NCBI GenBank assembly: GCA_937903315.1
Contig: CALCZO010000184.1
Coordinates: forward strand, 1 to 11,268
Direction: 5' to 3'
DNA: 11,268 bases
Origin: an uncultured Alphaproteobacteria bacterium
GTDB lineage: Bacteria > Pseudomonadota > Alphaproteobacteria > Rhizobiales > Beijerinckiaceae
The position numbers and the translations under genes are program-made. Below are positions 6,225 through 11,268 of this stretch, piece by piece. The notes beneath the pieces were generated by a model. It was not told the DNA's origin. It saw only the letters and a list, made by a program, of their open reading frames with translations, and ran no database searches. How positions within the stretch are numbered: the first letter of the stretch is position 1; each line of letters begins with the position of its first letter.

Positions 6225-6995
6225 TCAGTCGACGACCGCCAGGCGCGGCTTGGGCGTCAGCACCACGCACCAGTCCTCGACAAAATCGGCCCCCATCGGA
6301 AAATGGAACTGCGGGAACGCCCGCATCAGCTCGGTTTCGTAGAACTCGGCACAATCGCGCCGGCAGATCATGAACTTCGGCGCGGCAACGATGTCCTCGC
6401 GGTCAACAACGCAGAACACCCGCATCTCGCGATGCGCCTCAAGGTAGCGCAGCACCGTCGTCACCAGCGTCGGATAGGCCGGGTGCAGCATGTCGTCGAG
6501 GCAGATGATGCCCTTGGGATGCATCACCGCCGTCGCCAGTTCCAGATCCTTGCTCAGGCAGATGTCTGAATGGTCGCCGTCGATATGGTAGAACCGCACC
6601 GGCCGGTGCAGCAGTTTCTCCGCCATCGCCTGCGGCGGCAGATCGCGGGTATCGGTCTTCCAGACCGTGTAGCTGTCGCGGGCAAGGCCGTGGGCGTCAC
6701 AGTTGGCGACGAATTCGGTCAGCGTCTCCTCGCTCGGCCAGGTAAAGACGTCGATCGCCAGCCCGCGCTCGCCAGCGGCCAGCGCCTTCATCATCGCGAT
6801 GAAGAACCGGCCCTTGAAGGCCCCGATCTCGGCGATATCGCCGCTGATTCCCTGCCGGCTCTGGAACGCGATGAGATGGCCGGAAATTGCCGCCGCAAAC
6901 CGCGACGACATGCCCTTGACCGCCTCGTAGCCGGTGTCGAGATAAGCATCGAGTGCGGCAACGCCGCTGGTGATCTCGATCCGTCCGCTGTCCAT
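6225..6995 (-). CDS. Class I SAM-dependent methyltransferase (Methyltransf_24-like)
   Basis: A 256-residue soluble protein with the layout of Methyltransf_24/TylF-type methyltransferases. The SAM-binding motif is GDIAEIGAFKGRF (52-64). Strand 2 is GLAIDVFTWP (78-87), with D82 the likely ribose-binding acid. The metal/active-site strand is VRFYHIDGDHSD (133-144) and a later acidic motif is GIICLDDML (162-170). In TylF-like enzymes the paired aspartates bind a divalent metal, and IDGDH plus CLDDM would fit that, but the substrate is unknown; related enzymes act on sugars or small-molecule hydroxyls. ATG 6995 has AGGGGA about 6 bases upstream, and this ribosome site overlaps the TAG of the DUF486 gene, 9 bp away, so the two are probably translationally coupled. 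It is the last gene of the right-hand minus-strand run. Confidence 0.88.
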   Translation of the reverse strand: MDSGRIEITSGVAALDAYLDTGYEAVKGMSSRFAAAISGHLIAFQSRQGISGDIAEIGAFKGRFFIAMMKALAAGERGLAIDVFTWPSEETLTEFVANCDAHGLARDSYTVWKTDTRDLPPQAMAEKLLHRPVRFYHIDGDHSDICLSKDLELATAVMHPKGIICLDDMLHPAYPTLVTTVLRYLEAHREMRVFCVVDREDIVAAPKFMICRRDCAEFYETELMRAFPQFHFPMGADFVEDWCVVLTPKPRLAVVD

Positions 6996-7004
6996 GTTGG
7001 TCCC

Positions 7005-7358
7005 CTATCGTCCATGAAAGATCAGGCCGGCCCCGAGCGCGATCAGCGCGAACCCGGCACCATGTCGCCACGTCAACGCCTCGCCCAGCACCCAGACCGA
7101 GAAGCCGGCGAACACGACGAGCGTGATCACCTCCTGCATCGTCTTCAGCTCTGCCGCCGAATAGACCTGATGGCCGATCCGGTTGGCCGGCACCGCCAGC
7201 CAGTATTCGACAAACGCAATGCCCCAGCTCGCGACCACCACCAGCCACAGCGGCGAGGCCTTGAACTTGAGGTGACCGTACCACGCCACGGTCATGAACA
7301 CATTGGAGCCGATCAACAGCAGGATCGGCAGCACATGCGGTGAGGTCAGGGAGGGCAT
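7005..7358 (-). CDS. DUF486 family (DMT-like) four-helix membrane protein
   Basis: A 117-residue integral membrane protein of the DUF486 family, related to small drug/metabolite transporters. Hydrophobic segments are visible at about residues 7-26, 38-54, 74-93 and 98-114. Typical family motifs are SNVFMTVAWYGHLKF (18-32), FVEYWLAVPANRIGH (49-63, with the conserved glutamate in the second helix) and YSAAELKTMQEVITLVVFAGFSVWVLGE. Small DMT proteins usually work as dimers; transported substrate, if any, is unknown. ATG 7358 is chosen for GGAG about 5 bases before it and family-normal length; the frame is open further upstream, but that part overlaps the end of the DUF1501 gene in another frame. 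It lies 49 bp downstream of the DUF1501 gene and is coupled to the downstream methyltransferase. Confidence 0.9.
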   Translation of the reverse strand: MPSLTSPHVLPILLLIGSNVFMTVAWYGHLKFKASPLWLVVVASWGIAFVEYWLAVPANRIGHQVYSAAELKTMQEVITLVVFAGFSVWVLGEALTWRHGAGFALIALGAGLIFHGR

Positions 7359-7407
7359 GATCGCTCCGGACTGGAAACCCGTATTGATTTGGACAGGACT
7401 CGGGGCC

Positions 7408-8631
7408 CTATCCGACAAGACCCCGCATCGCCCTGATCGGCGCGCTGTCGGGGAAGACGATCGTGTCAAGCGCACGGCCCTCCAACCCGAGATGGTCGGC
7501 AAGCACGCCCTTCATCACGCCCCTCAGATCGATGGTCGGCGCAAGATCGCGGCCCTCGTGCAGCCGGGCCGCTTTCAGCCCCGGCCAGTCGGCAAGCACC
7601 CGCCCGCCGCGCACGCCGCCACCGACGAGAAAGGCGACGGTCGCCGTGCCGTGATCGGTCCCCTCGGTGCCGTTGATCCGGGCTGTCCGTCCAAATTCCG
7701 TCACCACCAGCACGGCCGTATCCTGCCAGACCGGCGCAAGCGCGGCCTCAAGGGCCGCAAACGCCTCGTCAAGACCGCCGAGCAAGGTGGCAAGCCGGCC
7801 TTTGGCACCCCCCTCGTTGGCATGGGTATCCCACCCCTCGAAGGCCAGGGCAGCGATGCGCGGGCCATCACTGGCCGCCATCAGCCGTCCCGCGCCATTG
7901 GCGATCTGGACCATGCCGCGCGGTGTTGCCGGCCCGCCGGCCGCCTTCTCGTCCGCCATGGCCGCGCGCGCCATCCGGTCGGTCTCCAGACCCGCGCTCA
8001 ACGCCCTGAACAGCGCCGGATCGGCATGCTGGTAGAGATCAAGGACGCGCTCGGTCAGATCGTCGGTCGCGCGCGGCATCGAGGGCGGCGCCCAGCCCAG
8101 CACCGGGCTTGTCCCGCGCAGGATCAGCGGCGTTGCTGTCCCGATCCCGAGCCCATTGCGCCTCTCGATCCGGTCGCCTGCCGGCAGCACGCTCAGCGCC
8201 CGGTTGAGCCAGCCGCTGTCCGTCCGTCCGACACCGCCGAGCCCGTTTTCGAGCACATCCTGCCCGTCGAAATGCGACCGGCCGCGATAGGGCGTCGCCG
8301 CGCCATGCACCACCAGCCCCTGCCCGGCCTTATAGAGGCGGGCAAAATTCGGCAGTGCCGGATGCAGTGCGAAGAACCCGTCGAGCCCGATCGCGGCATC
8401 CGGCCCGTCTTTCCTGAGGGCGATGGCCGCGCGCAGACCCTCGTAGTCCGGATCGCCAAGCGGGGCGACGGCGGACAGACCGTCGAGCGCGCCGCGCAGG
8501 ATGACCACCAGCAGCCGGCGGTCCTTGCCTCCGGCGGCCTGCGCAAGGCGCGGCACATGCGCCCAGGCGGTGAACGACGCCGCGCCGCCAAGCAGCATGC
8601 GGCGGGTGAGAGACGGGGTTTCGCAGAGCAT
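7408..8631 (-). CDS. DUF1501 protein with Tat signal (sulfatase/phosphatase-like fold)
   Basis: A 407-residue DUF1501 protein predicted to be exported. The N-terminus has a twin-arginine signal, LTRRMLLGGAASF (8-20), with a hydrophobic core and likely cleavage after RLAQAA (28-33). The body starts LLVVILRGALDGL (40-52), typical of the family. It also contains FEGWDTHANEGG (264-275) and VVTEFGRTARINGTEGTDHG (309-328), the conserved block resembling alkaline-phosphatase-superfamily metal sites. Enzyme activity is unproven. ATG 8631 is used; a GTG two codons earlier (8637) directly abuts the DUF1800 stop and is equally possible. DUF1501 genes are commonly paired with DUF1800 genes as here, so a joint role is likely. 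A loose inverted repeat CGGGG/CCCCG spans the stop codon but has no T tract. Confidence 0.92.
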   Translation of the reverse strand: MLCETPSLTRRMLLGGAASFTAWAHVPRLAQAAGGKDRRLLVVILRGALDGLSAVAPLGDPDYEGLRAAIALRKDGPDAAIGLDGFFALHPALPNFARLYKAGQGLVVHGAATPYRGRSHFDGQDVLENGLGGVGRTDSGWLNRALSVLPAGDRIERRNGLGIGTATPLILRGTSPVLGWAPPSMPRATDDLTERVLDLYQHADPALFRALSAGLETDRMARAAMADEKAAGGPATPRGMVQIANGAGRLMAASDGPRIAALAFEGWDTHANEGGAKGRLATLLGGLDEAFAALEAALAPVWQDTAVLVVTEFGRTARINGTEGTDHGTATVAFLVGGGVRGGRVLADWPGLKAARLHEGRDLAPTIDLRGVMKGVLADHLGLEGRALDTIVFPDSAPIRAMRGLVG

Positions 8632-8637
8632 GGGCAC

Positions 8638-9990
8638 CTACCGCCTGAGAAATTCGGGGGAGAGAAACAGAAGCGCCAGCCCCTGTTCGGCACTTTCGGC
8701 GCGTATCACGGCCTGCCGGCTGTCGGGGGAACTCAGGTCGCCGAACAACGCCTGCTGCAGGGCACGCGGATCAGCCGCCGCGCCCCGCATCCGACGGGCC
8801 AGCACGGACGCCGCCTCCAGCCGCGCGGTCATCGCTTCGGGCGCTGCAATGTCGCCCGCCGTATCGGGATGCCCGTTCGGCCCGGCAGGTGCCCAGAGCG
8901 GCTGGCCCATGGCGTTGAGCGGGCCGAGCACCTGCGACGGATTGGCCGGCGCAACGCCGGTCGCCCGGCTGGCCGCAAGCAGGAACTCGTACGGTGTCCG
9001 CACCTTCGTCGCCGGCACCGTCCACGCCTCCTCGCTGGTCACCAGAACCCGCGCCAGCGAGCCGAGATTGCCGCCCGTACGGCGGAAATCCGCCTCCAGC
9101 CGCGCGACCAGCACCGGCGGCGGATCATCGGCAACGAAATGACGGGCAAACTTGCGGGCGATGAACCGCGCGGTTGCAGGGTGCAGCGCAAGATTGGCCA
9201 GCGCCGCCTCAGCCTGATCCGCCCCGCCGGCGGCATAGGCCCGCCCCAGCAGCGTCTGCGGCCCCGGCTCGTGCGCATTGGGGTTGAACACGAAGGCACC
9301 GGGCGGCGCGGCGCGCCCGTCCGGCCCGGCCACGGTCCAGCCGGTCAGCATCCGGGCCAGTGCCCCGACATCGCGCTGGCTGTAGCCGCCATCGACGCCG
9401 AGCGTATGCAGTTCAAGGATTTCGCGCGCCAGATTCTCGTTCAGTCCACGCTTGCGATTGAGACCGGCGCGCGACGTCGGACCGATCGAGCCGCGATTGT
9501 CGAGATAGACCAGCATCGCGGGATGACGGACCACCGCGGTCAGCATCGCGGCAAAATCACCCAGCACATGCGGCCGGATCGCTTCGCGCTCATAGGCGCC
9601 GGCCACGACACGCACCGTCGGCCCCTTGCGGACGGATACGCAGAAATGGTTCGACCAGAACAGCACCAGCCGCTCCACGAAGCCGAGCGATTGCCGCATC
9701 CCGTGCGCAAACCGCGCTATCGCTTCGTCTTGCAGGATGGCCGCCGACCGTCGCGCCGTTGCCGGAGCGTCCATCCTGACCTGCGGCCCGTGCCGTTCCT
9801 CGAAATGCGCCTGCATCGCCTGCTGGCCCGACAACAGGTCGCCGGCCGCGATTCCTGCCAGATCCGCCTGATCGATCTCATCCAGAACGGCCCGACGCGG
9901 ATCGCGCGCAAGGCCCTCAAGCATCCCGGGCTTGAGGCCAAGGCCGAACCGCTGTCCGGCCGTCACGGCATGGGCTATCGCATCGGCCAT
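8638..9990 (-). CDS. DUF1800 family protein
   Basis: A 450-residue protein of the DUF1800 family, function unknown. Family blocks are clear: QRFGLGLKPG (13-22), VLFWSNHFCVSVRK (109-122), HPAMLVYLDNRGS (156-168), LNENLAREILELHTLG (183-198), GGYSQRDVGALARMLTGWTV (201-220) and FIARKFARHFVADDPP (276-291). The frame extends back to 10071, but ATG 9990 is chosen because AAGGA lies 7 bases before it and the protein then begins as relatives do. With this start there is no evident signal peptide, while its partner DUF1501 carries a Tat signal. The last codon is followed immediately by the DUF1501 GTG/ATG start (stop TAG at 8640-8638), so the two are surely one operon. The helicase gene ends 70 bp upstream. 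Confidence 0.92.
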   Translation of the reverse strand: MADAIAHAVTAGQRFGLGLKPGMLEGLARDPRRAVLDEIDQADLAGIAAGDLLSGQQAMQAHFEERHGPQVRMDAPATARRSAAILQDEAIARFAHGMRQSLGFVERLVLFWSNHFCVSVRKGPTVRVVAGAYEREAIRPHVLGDFAAMLTAVVRHPAMLVYLDNRGSIGPTSRAGLNRKRGLNENLAREILELHTLGVDGGYSQRDVGALARMLTGWTVAGPDGRAAPPGAFVFNPNAHEPGPQTLLGRAYAAGGADQAEAALANLALHPATARFIARKFARHFVADDPPPVLVARLEADFRRTGGNLGSLARVLVTSEEAWTVPATKVRTPYEFLLAASRATGVAPANPSQVLGPLNAMGQPLWAPAGPNGHPDTAGDIAAPEAMTARLEAASVLARRMRGAAADPRALQQALFGDLSSPDSRQAVIRAESAEQGLALLFLSPEFLRR

Positions 9991-10060
9991 CGACACATCC
10001 TTATTGACCGCACCAGTCTGGCCCATGCCGCCTGTGCGTACGATGAACGGCGCGGCAGGC

Positions 10061-11161
10061 TTACACCACAACCGTCAGCGTCTTGGCCGCCCGCGTCACA
10101 GCCGTGTAGAGCCAGCGCTGGCGATGCTCGCGGAACGCCCAGCTCTCGTCAAACAGCACCACCCTGTCCCATTGCGAACCCTGCGCCTTGTGCACGGTCA
10201 GGGCGTAGCCATAGTCGAACTCGTCGGTATGACGCCGCAACTGCCACGGAATCTCCTCGCCCCGCCCCTCGAAAAACTCGCTGAGCACCGAAACCTTGAC
10301 CGTCGGCCCCTCGCCACTCTCTGGCGCGACGCGCATCTTCACCAGCCCGCCCGATCGTTCGCCGACCAGCTTGACGGTGAACGTCTCGCCGTTCAGCAGC
10401 CCCTTCTGACGGTTGTTGCGCAGGCAGACGAGCTTTTCCTCCTTGGCCGGGAAGGCGTCGTGATAGCCATTGAGCTCGCGGATCCGCTTGTTGAACTTGC
10501 GCCGCGTCTCATTGCGCCCGACCAGCACCTGATCGGCCGCCATGATCTGCGCTGCATCGATCTCATCGCGCCCGATCACCGCGCTGTCGCCGTAGACGCC
10601 GCGCTCCAGCCGACCGCCCTCCCGGATGGTCATCGACATCGCCACGATCGGATTGCCGCGCGCCTGCCGGTGCACCTCGGTCAGCATGATGTCAGGTTCA
10701 TGCTCGGTAAAGAACCCGCCGCCCTTGACCGGCGGCAGCTGCGCCGGATCGCCCAGCACCAGCACCGGCGCGCCGAACGACAGCAGGTCGTTGCCGAGTT
10801 CCTCGTCAACCATCGAGCATTCGTCGATGATCACCAGCTTGGCATGTTTCACATCCGACGAGCGGTTGAGCACGAAGGTCGGCTCCTCCGCCTTGCTCTC
10901 TTTCGACCGGTAGATCAGCGAATGCAGCGTCGAGGCCTCCTCGCAGCCCTTGGCGCGCATCACCGACGCCGCCTTGCCAGTGAAGGCGGCGAAGATCACA
11001 TTGCCGTCGATGCCCTCGGCGATATGACGGGCGAGCGTCGTCTTGCCGGTACCGGCATAGCCGAACAGCCGGAACACCTGCCGCTCTTTGCGCCGCACCG
11101 CCAGCTTCTGCCAATCATCGACCGCCCGAAGCGCCAGATCCTGTTCCGCAGACCATTGCAT
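10061..11161 (-). CDS. RecD/Dda-like superfamily 1B DNA helicase (ATP-dependent)
   Basis: A 366-residue ATPase with the motif set of RecD2/Dda-type 5'-3' DNA helicases, expected to unwind DNA in the cytoplasm during repair or recombination. Motifs in order: Q-type head WSAEQDLAL; Walker A GYAGTGKTT (34-42); motif Ia FAAFTGKAA (57-65); Walker B LVIIDECSMVD (109-119); motif III LGDPAQLPPV (136-145); motif IV TEVHRQA (161-167); SH3-inserted 2B region to about 315; motif V YALTVHKAQGSQWD (319-332); motif VI YTAVTRA (352-358). It is much shorter than RecD or RecD2 (600-750 residues) and has no N-terminal domain, so it is a compact stand-alone helicase like phage Dda in size, complete and not truncated. 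Start ATG 11161 has only a weak ribosome site. RecB/RecC genes are not nearby. Confidence 0.92.
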   Translation of the reverse strand: MQWSAEQDLALRAVDDWQKLAVRRKERQVFRLFGYAGTGKTTLARHIAEGIDGNVIFAAFTGKAASVMRAKGCEEASTLHSLIYRSKESKAEEPTFVLNRSSDVKHAKLVIIDECSMVDEELGNDLLSFGAPVLVLGDPAQLPPVKGGGFFTEHEPDIMLTEVHRQARGNPIVAMSMTIREGGRLERGVYGDSAVIGRDEIDAAQIMAADQVLVGRNETRRKFNKRIRELNGYHDAFPAKEEKLVCLRNNRQKGLLNGETFTVKLVGERSGGLVKMRVAPESGEGPTVKVSVLSEFFEGRGEEIPWQLRRHTDEFDYGYALTVHKAQGSQWDRVVLFDESWAFREHRQRWLYTAVTRAAKTLTVVV

Positions 11162-11212
11162 GACAGGCGCTTTACGCGATTCTTTCGCCGTCCGCGCGGC
11201 ATGCGCAGAGGG

Positions 11213-11235
11213 ACATCTGCCATTTTGGCAGATGT
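11213..11235. repeat. Perfect 10-bp inverted repeat upstream of the helicase gene
   Basis: ACATCTGCCA (11213-11222) and TGGCAGATGT (11226-11235) are perfect reverse complements with a 3-base centre, TTT. The repeat lies 52-74 bases before the helicase start codon. On the minus strand a -35-like TTGACG (11243-11238) stands just upstream, so the palindrome would fill the spacer and -10 region. It has no T tract after it on either strand, which argues for an operator over a terminator. It is not a standard alphaproteobacterial LexA site (GTTC-N7-GTTC). Confidence 0.5.
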
Positions 11236-11268
11236 ATCGTCAAAAATGCCGCCAAGCAGCGGATTTTA

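Noticed and set aside
7401..7425. CGGGG...CCCCG hairpin as a terminator after DUF1501
   Set aside because: Only a 5-bp stem with a 15-base loop and no T tract; the run into DUF486 is more likely continuous.
7294..10284. A 996-codon open frame on the plus strand
   Set aside because: It lies antisense to the DUF486, DUF1501, DUF1800 and helicase genes, which all show strong family motifs. Its translation is low-complexity, rich in Arg, His, Pro and Gln, as expected of an antisense shadow in GC-rich coding DNA.
11162..11223. Alternative minus-strand frame starting at 11223 within the helicase leader (MADVPLRMPRGRRKNRVKRL)
   Set aside because: It runs into the helicase gene in a different frame, is Arg-rich, and starts within the palindrome; a shadow is far more likely.

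Overview
The window is GC-rich chromosomal DNA with ordinary bacterial gene density. It most likely comes from an alphaproteobacterium, probably of the Hyphomicrobiales (Rhizobiales) type. That placement is inferred from codon use, from the carB N-terminus, and from the mix of families: GtrA, DUF2798, a SbmA/BacA-type ABC exporter, DUF486, and a DUF1800/DUF1501 pair. Genus cannot be told from this stretch. No tRNA, rRNA, CRISPR array, insertion sequence, phage gene or attachment site was found.

Left block (1-3333). The 5' part of carB (pyrimidine/arginine synthesis) leaves the left edge on the minus strand. It is divergent from a small GtrA-type membrane protein gene on the plus strand, and the gap between them holds a terminator-like hairpin and a possible carB promoter. 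The gtrA-like gene ends directly against a convergent minus-strand gene for a DUF2798 membrane protein. Upstream of that on the minus strand lie a class I methyltransferase gene and a TehA/SLAC1-type anion channel gene.

Middle block (3351-6218). A striking AT-rich inverted repeat sits in front of the SLAC1 gene and looks like an operator over its promoter. Next come a small exported cytochrome c and a fused ABC exporter of the SbmA/BacA/ABCD kind, in apparent operon order exporter then cytochrome. The exporter has an alanine where the Q-loop glutamine is expected. Beyond it lies about 600 bp with no conventional gene. This stretch carries two tiny plus-strand reading frames, each with a Shine-Dalgarno-like sequence and one hydrophobic segment, plus a weaker acidic frame between them.

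Right block (6225-11161) is a run of five minus-strand genes. Read in their own direction they are: a RecD/Dda-like superfamily 1B helicase, DUF1800, a Tat-exported DUF1501 protein, a DUF486 four-helix membrane protein, and a Methyltransf_24-like methyltransferase. DUF1800 and DUF1501 abut with no gap. The stop codon of the DUF486 gene lies inside the ribosome binding site of the methyltransferase gene. A perfect 10-bp inverted repeat lies upstream of the helicase.

No complete defence, secretion or biosynthetic system is evident. The points most worth following are the operator-like repeat before the SLAC1 gene, the small membrane ORF island, and the palindrome before the helicase.
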